This document shows positions 39,965 to 48,843 of a stretch of DNA of 64,000 bases, piece after piece (the stretch's first letter is position 1; every line of letters starts with the position of its first letter). The translations under genes were made by a program, and so were the position numbers. The notes beneath the pieces are model-generated. The model did no database searches. It worked only from the letters and a program-made list of their open reading frames with translations, and was not told where the DNA came from. The stretch is taken from NCBI RefSeq assembly GCF_025717515.1, contig NZ_JAJIRN010000006.1, positions 399,461-463,460 on the forward strand. Reading direction: 5' to 3'. The stretch is from Roseateles oligotrophus. GTDB taxonomy: Bacteria; Pseudomonadota; Gammaproteobacteria; Burkholderiales; Burkholderiaceae_C.

Positions 39965-41016
39965 GCACCACGGAACCCCGCCTGACCTCGCTCTCCCACG
40001 GTGGCGGCTGCGGCTGCAAGATCGCACCCGGCGTGCTGTCCGAGATCCTCAAGGGCACGACCGGCTTCCCGGTTCCGCCCGAGCTGATGGTCGGCATAGA
40101 GACCGCCGATGACGCGGCCGTCTACAAGCTCAATGACGAGCAGGCGCTGATCGCCACCACCGATTTCTTCATGCCCATCGTCGATGACCCCTTCGACTTT
40201 GGCCGCATCGCCGCCACCAATGCGATCAGCGATGTCTACGCGATGGGCGGGCGACCCATCATGGCGCTGGCCCTGGTCGGCATGCCGATCAATGTGCTGT
40301 CGACCCAGACGATTGGCCGCATTCTCGAGGGCGGTGCCTCGGTCTGCCGGGCGGCGGGCATCCCGATTGCGGGCGGCCACACGATCGATTCGGTCGAGCC
40401 GATCTACGGCCTGGTGGCGCTGGGTCTGGTGCACCCGAGTCGGGTCAAGCGCAATGCCGACGCACAACCGGGCGATGTGCTGGTGCTGGGCAAGCCGCTG
40501 GGTGTGGGCGTCATGTCGGCCGCGCTGAAAAAGGACTTGCTGGGCGCCGAAGGCTATGCGCGGATGATTGCCGTCACGACCCAATTGAACACGCCGGGGC
40601 CGGACCTGGCGGCTCTGGACGGCGTGCATGCCTTGACCGATGTGACCGGTTTCGGCCTGGCCGGCCATGCGCTGGAATTGGCGCGCGGCGCTGGCTGCGA
40701 GTTGCAGATCGACTGGTCGGCGGTGCCCTTGCTGGAGGGCGTGCGCGACTTGGCCGAGCGGGGCTGCGTGACCGGCGCCTCCGGGCGTAACTGGGCCGCC
40801 TACGGCCATGACATCCATTCGACGCCCGGCCTCGATCCGCTCGCCCAAACGCTGCTCAGCGACCCGCAAACCAGTGGCGGTCTGCTGGTTTCCTGTGCGC
40901 CTCAGGCGGTGGACGCGGTGCTGGCCCTGTTCTCCCGCCATGGCTTCGAGCAGGCGGCCGTGGTGGGCCGGATCGGGGCCAAGTCAGAGCGGCCGGGCTG
41001 CTTGAAAATTGCGTGA
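39961..41016 (+). CDS. senC: Selenophosphate synthetase (SenC/SelD)
   Basis: Selenide, water dikinase: ATP plus selenide gives monoselenophosphate, AMP and phosphate. The 351-residue product has the catalytic pair in GGGCGCKIAPGVL (Cys and Lys as in E. coli SelD C17 and K20; a normal Cys codon, so no selenocysteine). DDAAVYKLND binds metal, and TTDFFMPIVDDPFDFGRIAA and AGGHTIDSVEPIYGLVALG are ATP-site motifs. AAGGA lies 7 bp upstream of the ATG inside the senB end. Here it would feed SenB, and it might also supply selenoprotein or tRNA modification, but selA, selB and selU are not in the window. Confidence 0.93.
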   Translation: MSTTEPRLTSLSHGGGCGCKIAPGVLSEILKGTTGFPVPPELMVGIETADDAAVYKLNDEQALIATTDFFMPIVDDPFDFGRIAATNAISDVYAMGGRPIMALALVGMPINVLSTQTIGRILEGGASVCRAAGIPIAGGHTIDSVEPIYGLVALGLVHPSRVKRNADAQPGDVLVLGKPLGVGVMSAALKKDLLGAEGYARMIAVTTQLNTPGPDLAALDGVHALTDVTGFGLAGHALELARGAGCELQIDWSAVPLLEGVRDLAERGCVTGASGRNWAAYGHDIHSTPGLDPLAQTLLSDPQTSGGLLVSCAPQAVDAVLALFSRHGFEQAAVVGRIGAKSERPGCLKIA

Positions 41017-41110
41017 AATATTGCTCAAAAATTGCCGCACCGCGCCGATAACAGCTGACAAATATCCGCAACAAGGGTGTCGATCTGCGCCCTGATTCTG
41101 GAGAGCCCGC

Positions 41111-42652
41111 ATGAAGATTTCCTCGCGCTTGATGATGTTGGTGAGCATTCTCTCTTTCGCGCTGCTGCTCGTCGGGGGGCTCGGCCTCTACGGCATTTCC
41201 AGCTCGAACGCCTCGCTGAAAACAGTCTATGAAGACCGAACCGTCACGGCGGTGCAGATTGGCCAGATCGAGGCCATGGTGGTCAGCAACCGCCTGGCCA
41301 TCACCATGGCTCTGGCGGATCAAACCCCGCAATCTGTACAGACCGCCATCGGCACGGTCGAGGCCAATATCGCCACCATCACCAAGCTCTGGGACGCCTA
41401 TGTGCAGACCTATCTGACGCCCGAGGAAGCCGTTCTGGCCAAGGCCTGGGGCACGGATCGCAAGCAGTTCGTGCAGCAAGGCTTGCTGCCGGCGATTGCT
41501 GCTTTGAAGGCCGACGACATGCCGACGGTGGAGAAGTTGGTCAAGACACAGCTGCCGGTGCTGTTTGCGCCGGTCAAAAAGGGTGCCGAGGCGCTGATGC
41601 AATTACAGATCGACGTGGCGAAGCGGGAGTATGACGAGGCTTCGGCGCGTTACTCGAGCATCCGCTGGGCATCGATGCTGGCCATCGCCTTGGGCCTGGG
41701 TTTTTCTGGCCTGATCGGGCTGCTGACCACCCGCAGCATAGGCCAGGCCCTGGGCGCCGAGCCGGCCGAGGCCGCGGCGGTGACGGAGCGTGTCGGCGCC
41801 GGTGATCTGAGTCAGCCCCTGGAGCTGCGCCCCGGCGACCACAGCAGCCTGATGGCCAGACTCAAGGCGATGCAGGACAACCTGATCCAGGTCGTCAGCA
41901 CCGTGCGGCAAGGGGCCGAGCAACTGGCCACCTCAAGCGCCGAGATCGCCCAGGGCAATCTTGACCTGAGCGCCCGCACCGAGCAACAAGCCAGTGCCCT
42001 GGAACAGACCGCCGCCTCCATGGAGCAACTCGGCGCCACCGTCAGGCAAAACGCCGACAGTACGCGCCACGCCAATCAACTGGCCGCCAGCGCCTCGACC
42101 ATCGCCATCGAAGGCGGCAATATCGTCGGGCAGGTGGTGGAGACGATGAAGGGCATCAACGACAGCTCACGCAAAATCTCCGACATCATCAGCGTCATCG
42201 ACGGCATCGCCTTCCAGACCAATATCCTGGCCTTGAATGCCGCCGTCGAAGCGGCCCGTGCCGGCGAACAAGGACGAGGCTTTGCCGTGGTGGCCAGCGA
42301 GGTACGCAGCCTAGCCGGGCGTTCGGCCGAAGCGGCCAAGGAAATCAAGCAGCTGATCAATGCCAGCGTCGAGCGGGTCGAAGCGGGCACGCAATTGGTC
42401 GACCAAGCCGGCGTGACGATGGGCGAGGTCGTGAGCTCGATCAAGCGCGTCACCGACATCATGGCCGAGATCGATACGGCCAGCAAAGAGCAGGCGTCAG
42501 GCGTGGCGCAGGTCGGTGAGGCGGTCACGCAGATGGATCACACGACCCAGCAAAACGCGGCGCTGGTCGAAGAAATGGCCGCCTCGGCCAGCAGCCTCAG
42601 AACGCAGGCGGAGGAGTTGGTGGCCACCGTCGCGGTGTTCACGCTGCGCTGA
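41111..42652 (+). CDS. Methyl-accepting chemotaxis protein
   Basis: Chemoreceptor of 513 residues. The first transmembrane helix ([20 protein letters not shown]) is followed by a periplasmic four-helix-bundle domain (about residues 35-190), the second helix ([19 protein letters not shown]), a HAMP segment and the long signalling coiled coil. The hairpin tip [20 protein letters not shown] and [17 protein letters not shown] binds CheA/Che[21 protein letters not shown] repeats contain methylation sites. There is no CheR-binding pentapeptide at the C-terminus (it ends VAVFTLR). Ligand unknown. GGAG lies about 8 bp before the ATG. No other chemotaxis gene is nearby. Confidence 0.94.
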   Translation: MKISSRLMMLVSILSFALLLVGGLGLYGISSSNASLKTVYEDRTVTAVQIGQIEAMVVSNRLAITMALADQTPQSVQTAIGTVEANIATITKLWDAYVQTYLTPEEAVLAKAWGTDRKQFVQQGLLPAIAALKADDMPTVEKLVKTQLPVLFAPVKKGAEALMQLQIDVAKREYDEASARYSSIRWASMLAIALGLGFSGLIGLLTTRSIGQALGAEPAEAAAVTERVGAGDLSQPLELRPGDHSSLMARLKAMQDNLIQVVSTVRQGAEQLATSSAEIAQGNLDLSARTEQQASALEQTAASMEQLGATVRQNADSTRHANQLAASASTIAIEGGNIVGQVVETMKGINDSSRKISDIISVIDGIAFQTNILALNAAVEAARAGEQGRGFAVVASEVRSLAGRSAEAAKEIKQLINASVERVEAGTQLVDQAGVTMGEVVSSIKRVTDIMAEIDTASKEQASGVAQVGEAVTQMDHTTQQNAALVEEMAASASSLRTQAEELVATVAVFTLR

Positions 42653-42665
42653 ATTCAGTCGCCAA

Positions 42666-42695
42666 ATAGAAAACCGCCCGGAGGCGGTTTTCTAT
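42666..42695. terminator. Bidirectional terminator
   Basis: A perfect 13-bp stem (ATAGAAAACCGCC and its complement) around the loop CGGA. The A/T ends of the arms supply a U-tract on either strand. It serves the chemoreceptor gene on the left and the OmpA-like gene on the right, which converge here. Confidence 0.9.
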
Positions 42696-42729
42696 GCTTC
42701 TTGGCCGTCGAAACTGGCCATTACTTGTT

Positions 42730-43233
42730 TCAGTCCAGCAAGCGGATCTCGACCCGGCGGGCCTCCTCTGCCGTGCCGTCGGCCAAGGTCGACTCGGGTT
42801 TGCGCAACAAAATGCGCGCGGCATCCACACCCGCGGCGGTCAGCACAGAGCGGGTCGCAATGGCGCGCTGCTTGGCCAAGTCGGCGTTCTTGACCGCGTC
42901 GCCGCTGGCGTCGTGAAAACCGGCAATCACGATCTTGCGAGCCGGAGCTGCCATCAAGGCCTCCATCGCACGGGCCAGATCGGGTGCGGCTTCGACCGGC
43001 ACGGTCGCTTCGGCAAAACCGAACTGCACGGTCGCCAGCAACTCACCGCTGAGCGGCGCGTCATAAAGCTCGGCATCGGCCATGGCCGCGACGGGAGCCG
43101 CAGCAGGAGCAGCGGCGCGGTGGCGCTGTTTAATCAGCACAAAGCTGGTGATGCTGAGCAGCAAAATCGCGATGACCAGGCTGACCACCCAAAGGGCGAT
43201 GCGTTCGTTGTCGTCTTGATTGTTGGAAGCCAT
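42730..43233 (-). CDS. Inner-membrane-anchored OmpA-like protein
   Basis: A 167-residue protein with a short cytoplasmic N-terminus (MASNNQDDNERIA), one transmembrane helix (LWVVSLVIAILLLSITSFVL), an Ala/Pro linker and a C-terminal OmpA-like domain. GFHDASGDAVKNADLAKQRA corresponds to the GHTDxxG...N..LS..RA core, and RRVEIRLLD to the closing strand. It may contact peptidoglycan from the inner membrane. The domain is shorter and more diverged than in the OmpA at 1520-2179. A GGAG site lies about 10 bp before the ATG. No operon partner is visible. Confidence 0.8.
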   Translation of the reverse strand: MASNNQDDNERIALWVVSLVIAILLLSITSFVLIKQRHRAAAPAAAPVAAMADAELYDAPLSGELLATVQFGFAEATVPVEAAPDLARAMEALMAAPARKIVIAGFHDASGDAVKNADLAKQRAIATRSVLTAAGVDAARILLRKPESTLADGTAEEARRVEIRLLD

Positions 43234-43954
43234 GATGAGAATCTCCAGGAAGTAGCGAAATTGGATGAGTCGAGTTCGATTCGATTCGGATCGGGGCGGA
43301 TTCTAACGGGCAAGCTCTACACCAGCAGCAGCCCAGCGCAGAACTCGGTGGCATTGGCATTACGCGTCAAGCTGGGCCATGACGATTTCTAGCCAGGTCT
43401 AGCCGGTTTGTTTCTCGGTCTTGATGCGAGGCCCATCCAGTCGACAAGCTAATTGGCAACATAGATGGACTCAAGCCCACATAGTTCGCCTTCTTTGCCC
43501 TCGTTCATGCGCGGCCGGCTTACGAAGCGCAAGATGGCCGGGGGACCGAAGTTCGCATCGACAGGGTACGCGGAGAGCAGATGGGCCGAGTCGCCCCATA
43601 TTTTCAGCAAGACTTGACCTAAAAGGGTCGGGTCTTGCCTAAAGCCCGATCCCTAACCCTCAAATCGCCTTCACCATCGACCCGATTTGAACGTCCGGAA
43701 TGTGTCCGCTCAGGATTGGCGCTCGTAGAGCGAGGCGCGAGGACTCTCGGTTGCCTTTCATGTCAGCGGCCCATTGCCGTCGCTGGGAGCCTACCTAACT
43801 TGTGCGGATTAACCCGCTTCGGCTGGCTAGCGCGAATCAATATAGCTGAACCACAAAATGTCGGCATCGATTGACGTTTCATCGTCTGCTTGAGCAAGCG
43901 CAAGGCAAACGCCATGCGGATTTACAAGACTAGAACGATGCGAAGGGAGGCAAT
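43234..43954. other. 720-bp stretch without a gene
   Basis: No gene supported. It holds an inverted pair of the GGTCAAGTCTTGC-type motif (43607-43619 and 43626-43638) that forms a 13-bp hairpin with two G-T pairs. A short frame around 43635-43874 has no start signal and no recognisable family. The stretch may be the eroded remains of a mobile element. The last 15 bp contain the strong Shine-Dalgarno sequence of the pentapeptide-repeat gene. Confidence 0.5.
43607..43638. repeat. Hairpin made of two GGTCAAGTCTTGC-type motifs
   Basis: The left arm GCAAGACTTGACC and the right arm GGTCGGGTCTTGC pair over 13 positions, two of them G-T. The same motif bounds the lipoprotein cassette at 30.3-30.9 kb and recurs elsewhere in the window. 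Confidence 0.7.
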
Positions 43955-44902
43955 GTGAAAAAACAAATCGATCATGTTGTTGGACGATTGCGCGAGCGGA
44001 TCCTGGCGCCGCTGCTGCTGGCCCTACTCATCTCACTGCTGGTTTTTTCGGCAATCGGCCTGTCCGAATATCCCAGTCAGCAAGCGGATCAATTGCGTCG
44101 GCGCATCGAAGGCGCAAGCCAGTCCGAATTGCCGACGCCACAACGTTTGGCCTTGGAAAAGGATTTGCTCCAATACGAGACCGACAACCGGATCAAGATC
44201 TGGACGGTGATCGTGCAGGCTGCGGGCGGGGCAGCACTGTTGGTGGGAATTATGTTTTCTTGGAAAAATCTGCGCGCGGCGCAAGACAAGCTCGATTTGG
44301 ACCGCGCCAAGCAAGATACTGACCGCTTCACTCAGGCCAGTGCGCAGCTCGGTGCGCAATTGGCCAATGGCAATCCGAATATCGAGGCGCGCTTGGGCGG
44401 GATCTACGCGCTCGCCACCCTGGCCCATGATTCGCCGAACTCTTATTATTGGCATGCAAGCGAGATCATGACGGCCTATGTCCGGCATAACGCCGCTTGG
44501 CCTGCCGGCGGACAGCCGGCTGCTCAAAGCAAGCCGCGCACAGATATCCAGGCGATCTTGACGGTGCTCGGGCGCTCGAAGCCGCCATTATTGAAGGATC
44601 AGCGACTGGATCAAAAATTGGATTTGCGCAACACCGATTTGCGCGGAGCGGAATTTTGGGATGCGAATCTGGTGCATGCCGATTTTTGGGGTGCGCACTT
44701 GGAGGGAGCAAAACTGTGGGGAGCCAATCTGGAGGGTGCAAAGCTGGCGCATGCGCATTTGGAGGGAGCCAATTTGCGCGGCGTCAGATTCGCCGGAGCA
44801 GATTTGACCGACGCCTGCCTGGAGCAAGCAGATCTAGCCGGGGCCGATTTAAGCGCGGCGCTTGGCCTAGCTCCCGAGCGATTGAAGAAAATCATCCTGT
44901 GA
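43955..44902 (+). CDS. Membrane pentapeptide-repeat protein
   Basis: A 315-residue protein, start GTG with a strong GGGAGG 4 bp upstream. Two transmembrane segments are seen: LAPLLLALLISLLVFSAIGL near the N-terminus and IVQAAGGAALLVGIMFSW near residue 90. Between and after them lie charged helices (AQDKLDLDRAKQDTDRFTQA) and ARLGGIYALATLAHDSPNSY, a motif common to YjbI-type proteins. The C-terminal third is a pentapeptide-repeat helix of A(D/N)LxG units: DLRGAEFWDANL, HLEGAKLWGANLEGAKLAHA and ADLTDACLEQADLAGADLS. Function unknown. It stands alone between gene-free stretches and may be acquired. Confidence 0.82.
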   Translation: MKKQIDHVVGRLRERILAPLLLALLISLLVFSAIGLSEYPSQQADQLRRRIEGASQSELPTPQRLALEKDLLQYETDNRIKIWTVIVQAAGGAALLVGIMFSWKNLRAAQDKLDLDRAKQDTDRFTQASAQLGAQLANGNPNIEARLGGIYALATLAHDSPNSYYWHASEIMTAYVRHNAAWPAGGQPAAQSKPRTDIQAILTVLGRSKPPLLKDQRLDQKLDLRNTDLRGAEFWDANLVHADFWGAHLEGAKLWGANLEGAKLAHAHLEGANLRGVRFAGADLTDACLEQADLAGADLSAALGLAPERLKKIIL

Positions 44903-44937
44903 CCCGGCCTCGTCAGTAACAGCGAAGGCCGGGGTCT
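44901..44937 (+). terminator. Possible terminator hairpin after pentapeptide-repeat gene
   Basis: GACCCGGCCT pairs with AGGCCGGGGTC, with one bulged G, starting at the stop codon of the gene. There is no T-tract, so factor-independent termination is uncertain. Confidence 0.4.
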
Positions 44938-45220
44938 TGAATCTCAAGCTCCAACCTTTTGACGCTCCAACTGTCTGCCGGCCAACGTAAGCTCCGGGCA
45001 CAGAGCAAACTTCCAATTTCAGCGGGCAATCAGCTTGACCGGGCAGCCTGGTTTCAAATCTTGTTCAAAATCTGGTGAGGCTCAGGGCAACTGCTCTCCC
45101 CGCATCATGCCGGGGTTTCGTGCGGGTAGAGCAGCAGCGCCGAATGCCAGGTTTTGACCAAAGCCGAGGGCGGGCGCCCATTGCTGAGCCCCACAAAGGT
45201 TCTGCGCTCGCGCTTCCTTG

Positions 45221-45252
45221 ATCAATTGGCTTCCGACAATTGATCCAGGATG
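45221..45252. repeat. Second copy of acs 3'-end sequence
   Basis: These 32 bp are identical to 45386-45417, which hold the last codons and stop of acs. The core ATCAATTG-8 nt-CAATTGAT is a perfect inverted repeat. Similarity ends sharply on both sides. Confidence 0.9.
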
Positions 45253-45297
45253 AAAAGCGCCCGCAGAGCGGGCGATTGAAGGATTGCCGGGTTCTGT

Positions 45298-45330
45298 GAT
45301 CACCCACATCGCTGCGCGATATGAGTGATC
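45298..45330 (-). terminator. Hairpin downstream of acs with G-U pairs on the minus strand
   Basis: A 14-bp stem, GATCACTCATATCG against CGATGTGGGTGATC on the minus strand, with loop CGCAG. Two positions are G-U pairs only in the minus-strand RNA and A-C mismatches in the plus-strand RNA. This suggests the structure is used in the acs transcript direction. Confidence 0.5.
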
Positions 45331-45343
45331 CCTAACCCAGCCA

Positions 45344-45379
45344 AGCGCCGTCGGCGCTGACGCGAGCTGCGCTCGCGTC
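45344..45379 (-). terminator. Tandem hairpins directly after acs stop
   Basis: Two adjacent perfect stems, GACGCGAGC/GCTCGCGTC (45359-45379) and AGCGCC/GGCGCT (45344-45358), lie within 45 bp of the acs stop. There is no clear T-tract. They may protect the 3' end of the acs mRNA or end transcription with help from other factors. Confidence 0.5.
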
Positions 45380-45386
45380 TCCTGAA

Positions 45387-47348
45387 TCAATTGGCTTCCG
45401 ACAATTGATCCAGGATGGCTGGGTTTTCCAAAGTACTCGTGTCCTGCGTAACGGCCTCACCCTTGGCCACCGAGCGCAAGAGGCGGCGCATGATCTTGCC
45501 GGAGCGGGTCTTAGGTAAATTGTCACCAAAGCGGATGTCCTTGGGCTTGGCGATCGGACCAATTTCCTTGGCCACCCAATCGCGCAGCTGCTTGGCAATC
45601 GCCTTCGCTTCATCACCGGTCGGGCGCGCGCGCTTAAGCACGACGAAGGCGCAAATCGCCTCGCCCGTGGTGTCATCCGGGCGACCCACCACCGCCGCTT
45701 CGGCCACCAACTCCGTGCAGCTGACCAGCGCGGATTCGATTTCCATCGTGCCCATGCGGTGACCCGACACGTTCAACACGTCATCAATGCGTCCGGTGAT
45801 GGTGAAGTAACCCGTTTCCGCATCGCGGATCGCGCCGTCACCGGCCAGGTAGTAACCCTTCAACTCCTCGGGGTAGTAGCTCTTCTTGAAACGCTCGGGG
45901 TCGTTGTAAATGGTGCGGATCATCGACGGCCATGGCTTCTTGACGACTAGGATGCCGCCCTGCCCGTTCGGCACATCATTGCCCATCTCGTCGACGATGG
46001 CCGTCGTGATGCCTGGAAATGGCAGCGTGCAAGAACCCGGCACCAGCGGTGTCGCGCCCGGCAGCGGCGTGATCATGTGACCACCGGTTTCGGTCTGCCA
46101 GAAGGTGTCGACAATCGGGCAACGGCCACCGCCGATATGCTTGTGATACCACTCCCAAGCGGCCGGGTTGATCGGCTCGCCGACCGAACCCAGCAAGCGC
46201 AGGCTGCTCAGGTCATAACGATCCGGATGCACGGCGGCATTGCCTTCAGCGGCCTTGATCAGCGAGCGAATCGCGGTCGGCGCGGTGTAGAAGATCGAGA
46301 CCTTGTGCTTCGCTATCGTCTGCCAGAAGCGGCCGGCATCCGGATAGGTCGGCACGCCTTCAAACACGATCTCGGTGCCACCCAGCGCCAAAGGCCCATA
46401 GGTGATGTAGCTATGGCCGGTCACCCAGCCGATATCGGCGGTGCACCAGAACACATCGTTGTCCTGCAGATCGAAGGTCCACTTGGTGGTCAGCGCCGCG
46501 TGCAGCAAATAGCCGCCGCTGGAATGCTGCACGCCCTTGGGCTTGCCGGTCGAACCGGAGGTATAGAGCAGGAACAGCGGATGCTCGGCCTCGACCCACT
46601 CGGGCTCGCAGACCTCGGACTTGCCGGCCATCTCTTCATGCAGCCAATGGTCACGCCCTTCGACCCAGCCGATCTTGCCGCCGGTACGCTGATAGACGAT
46701 CACGTCCTTCAGCGTTGGGCAGGAGCCGCCGTCCAGCGCCTCGTCAACAATCGCCTTCAATGGCAAGGCCTTGCCGCCGCGCAGCTGCTCGTCGGCGGTG
46801 ATCACCATCACGGCGCCGGCATCTTGCACGCGGTCACGCAGGCTCTGCGCCGAGAAGCCGCCGAACACCACCGAGTGGATCGCGCCAATGCGAGCGCAGG
46901 CCTGCATCGCCGCCACGCCCTCGACCGACATCGACATATAGATGACGACGCGGTCACCCTTCTTGACGCCGCGTGCCTTCAGCACATTGGCCATCTGCGA
47001 AACGCGGCCCAGCAGTTCCTTGTAAGTCACCTTGCTGCTGCTGCCGTCATCGGCCTCGAAGATGATCGCGACCTTGTCACCCAAACCGCGCTCGACATTG
47101 CGGTCCAGGCAGTTGTAGGAGACGTTCAGGCGGCCATCTTCAAACCATTTGAAGAACGGTGCTTCGCTGTCATTGAGCACCTTGGTGAACGGTGTCTGCC
47201 AGGTCACAAACTCACGAGCGAGGCGGGCCCAATAACCCTGGTAATCGGCCTCGGCCTCGGCCACCAATGCGTTGTAGCCGGCCATGCCTTTGACATTAGC
47301 CTGGGCTTGCCAAGCGGCGCTGGGCAGATAAAGTTCGTTCTGACTCAT
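45387..47348 (-). CDS. acs: Acetyl-coenzyme A synthetase
   Basis: AMP-forming acetate activation: acetate, ATP and CoA give acetyl-CoA. The 653-residue product is full length. The adenylation motif is [20 protein letters not shown], followed by [59 protein letters not shown] and, near the end, [20 protein letters not shown]. The Lys in that last motif is the residue controlled by acetylation in the family. AGAGGA lies 8 bp before the ATG. It is divergent from a UPF0114 gene. Its stop region is duplicated downstream. Confidence 0.97.
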   Translation of the reverse strand: MSQNELYLPSAAWQAQANVKGMAGYNALVAEAEADYQGYWARLAREFVTWQTPFTKVLNDSEAPFFKWFEDGRLNVSYNCLDRNVERGLGDKVAIIFEADDGSSSKVTYKELLGRVSQMANVLKARGVKKGDRVVIYMSMSVEGVAAMQACARIGAIHSVVFGGFSAQSLRDRVQDAGAVMVITADEQLRGGKALPLKAIVDEALDGGSCPTLKDVIVYQRTGGKIGWVEGRDHWLHEEMAGKSEVCEPEWVEAEHPLFLLYTSGSTGKPKGVQHSSGGYLLHAALTTKWTFDLQDNDVFWCTADIGWVTGHSYITYGPLALGGTEIVFEGVPTYPDAGRFWQTIAKHKVSIFYTAPTAIRSLIKAAEGNAAVHPDRYDLSSLRLLGSVGEPINPAAWEWYHKHIGGGRCPIVDTFWQTETGGHMITPLPGATPLVPGSCTLPFPGITTAIVDEMGNDVPNGQGGILVVKKPWPSMIRTIYNDPERFKKSYYPEELKGYYLAGDGAIRDAETGYFTITGRIDDVLNVSGHRMGTMEIESALVSCTELVAEAAVVGRPDDTTGEAICAFVVLKRARPTGDEAKAIAKQLRDWVAKEIGPIAKPKDIRFGDNLPKTRSGKIMRRLLRSVAKGEAVTQDTSTLENPAILDQLSEAN

Positions 47349-47535
47349 GATGTGTTTCCTCTGACAGGAGCGGATTACAAAAAGAAGACTTAACTTGTGC
47401 GACTGGCCGCTACTGTGCGTCTCATCTCTGACGAAGCGCTTACTCTAGCGCGGTAACTCGACGTACCCAGGCACCATACCGATAAATAGGGCCCTAAAAT
47501 CGCCTGCCAAGGCCCGTCAATCTAGCGTTAACCCT

Positions 47536-48177
47536 ATGAGAAAACCAATGAATCAGCCCACACCCGCGTTGCGCCCCTTACCGAGACTGATATTCGCGAC
47601 ACGCTGGTTACAACTCCCGCTCTACCTGGGGCTGATCGTGGCGCAGGCGCTGTATGTGTTCCAGTTCTGGACCGAGTTGGTGCACTTGATCGAGGCCGCA
47701 TTCGGCAACCACGATGCGCTGGCCCAGCTGGTCAAGAGCATCGGCTACAAGGCCGTGGCCATCAAGGACGCCGCCGGCGCAGTGACTGGCTACGAGCCCA
47801 TCGCCAAGCTCAATGAAACGATTCTGATGCTGGTGGTGCTGGGCCTGATCGACGTGGTGATGATCTCCAACCTCTTGATCATGGTGATCGTTGGCGGCTA
47901 CGAGACTTTTGTGTCGCGCATGGGGCTGGAGGAGCACCCGGATCAGCCCGAATGGCTGAGCCATGTCAACGCCTCGGTACTCAAGGTCAAGCTGGCCACC
48001 GCCATCATCGGCATCTCGTCGATCCATTTGCTCAAGACCTTCATCAACGCAGACAACTACGAAGTCAAGACGCTGATGTGGCAGACCATCATCCACGTGA
48101 CCTTCTTGTTCTCGGCGCTGGCAATTGCCTATACCGACAAGCTGCTGTCAGGCTCGCATAGCAACGACAAGCACTGA
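47536..48177 (+). CDS. UPF0114 (YqhA-like) membrane protein
   Basis: Inner-membrane protein of unknown function, 213 residues, with three or four hydrophobic segments (LQLPLYLGLIVAQALYVFQF, TILMLVVLGLIDVVMISNLL and TIIHVTFLFSALAIAYTDKL). The block NLLIMVIVGGYETFVSRMGL, with VNASVLKVKLATAIIGISSI after it, is the conserved core of UPF0114. Two in-frame ATGs (47536, 47548) could start it and neither has a clear ribosome site. It is convergent with the antiporter operon, ending 10 bp from mrpG. Confidence 0.88.
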   Translation: MRKPMNQPTPALRPLPRLIFATRWLQLPLYLGLIVAQALYVFQFWTELVHLIEAAFGNHDALAQLVKSIGYKAVAIKDAAGAVTGYEPIAKLNETILMLVVLGLIDVVMISNLLIMVIVGGYETFVSRMGLEEHPDQPEWLSHVNASVLKVKLATAIIGISSIHLLKTFINADNYEVKTLMWQTIIHVTFLFSALAIAYTDKLLSGSHSNDKH

Positions 48178-48187
48178 TGAGCAGGCA

Positions 48188-48532
48188 TCAGGCCCTTGGC
48201 TGCCCCGGCGGCAGCCCGGCCTTGGAGGGAAGGCGCAGATGCAGCGCCGCCTTGGACAAGAGATTGGCCGACACCGGCGCGGTGATGAACAAGAACAGCG
48301 TGATCAGCAGTTCCTGCAAGCCGAACTGATGCTGCGTCCAGTGATAGCCCAAGCTGGCCAGCAAGACGCCGCCGACACCCAGCGTGGTGGCCTTGGTCGG
48401 CGCGTGCAAGCGCATGAAAAAGTCCGGAAAGCGCAATAGGCCGATAGCGCCGATCAAGGCAAACAAGCCGCCGATGACCAGCAGCAAGGCGATCAGCACT
48501 TGCGCCAGCCCGTGGATTTCAAAGTTAGTCAT
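48188..48532 (-). CDS. mrpG: Mrp/Pha cation:proton antiporter subunit G
   Basis: Small membrane subunit (114 residues) of the multisubunit Na+(K+)/H+ antiporter. Three hydrophobic segments are present, with the family core GLFALIGAIGLLRFPDFFMR followed by LHAPTKATTLGVGGVLLAS. It is the last gene of the operon, 11 bp after mrpF. The product has no enzymatic motif; it is needed for assembly of the complex. Confidence 0.9.
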   Translation of the reverse strand: MTNFEIHGLAQVLIALLLVIGGLFALIGAIGLLRFPDFFMRLHAPTKATTLGVGGVLLASLGYHWTQHQFGLQELLITLFLFITAPVSANLLSKAALHLRLPSKAGLPPGQPRA

Positions 48533-48543
48533 GGGCTTTATTC

Positions 48544-48843
48544 CTATTCAATAACATCGCCGCGACCGAGATAGCGCGCCAGCGCCACCGTCGAAGCGAA
48601 ACCGAGCAGCGCGATGATCAGCGCCGCCTCGAACATCAGGCCATTGCCCTCGCGCAAACCCTGCAACACGAGCAGCGCGACGAGATTGACATACATGGTG
48701 TCGAGCGCCAGCACACGGTCGGTGACGGTTGGCCCGGCAGCTAAGCGCCAGCCGGTCAGCAGCAGCGCCAGGCCGACCGCGCCGGTGGCGAAGTTCAAGG
48801 CCCAGGCCAATATGGGCAAGCCCAAGAGCAAGCTCGTTGTCAT
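48544..48843 (-). CDS. mrpF: Mrp/Pha antiporter subunit F
   Basis: A 99-residue subunit with three membrane helices. The conserved segment GPTVTDRVLALDTMYVNLVA, with the essential Asp of MrpF, is followed by EAALIIALLGFASTVALARY. It overlaps mrpE by 4 bp (ATGA). Confidence 0.9.
   Translation of the reverse strand: MTTSLLLGLPILAWALNFATGAVGLALLLTGWRLAAGPTVTDRVLALDTMYVNLVALLVLQGLREGNGLMFEAALIIALLGFASTVALARYLGRGDVIE

Larger units (their letters stand above)
44938..45386. other. Gene-free stretch downstream of acs
   Basis: No gene supported. It carries a duplicate of the last 32 bp of the acs region, three hairpins, and a short fragment (about 45117-45140, TCGTGCGGGTAGAGCA) resembling one end of interspersed repeat A. 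Frames here are short and without start signals. Confidence 0.6.

Noticed and set aside
39961..40050. Selenocysteine in SelD with a SECIS-like element
   Set aside because: The active-site motif GGGCGCK uses ordinary Cys codons with no in-frame TGA, so no recoding is needed.
43421..43874. Two short frames before the pentapeptide-repeat gene
   Set aside because: No Shine-Dalgarno sequence, no family resemblance, and one of them runs through the motif hairpin.
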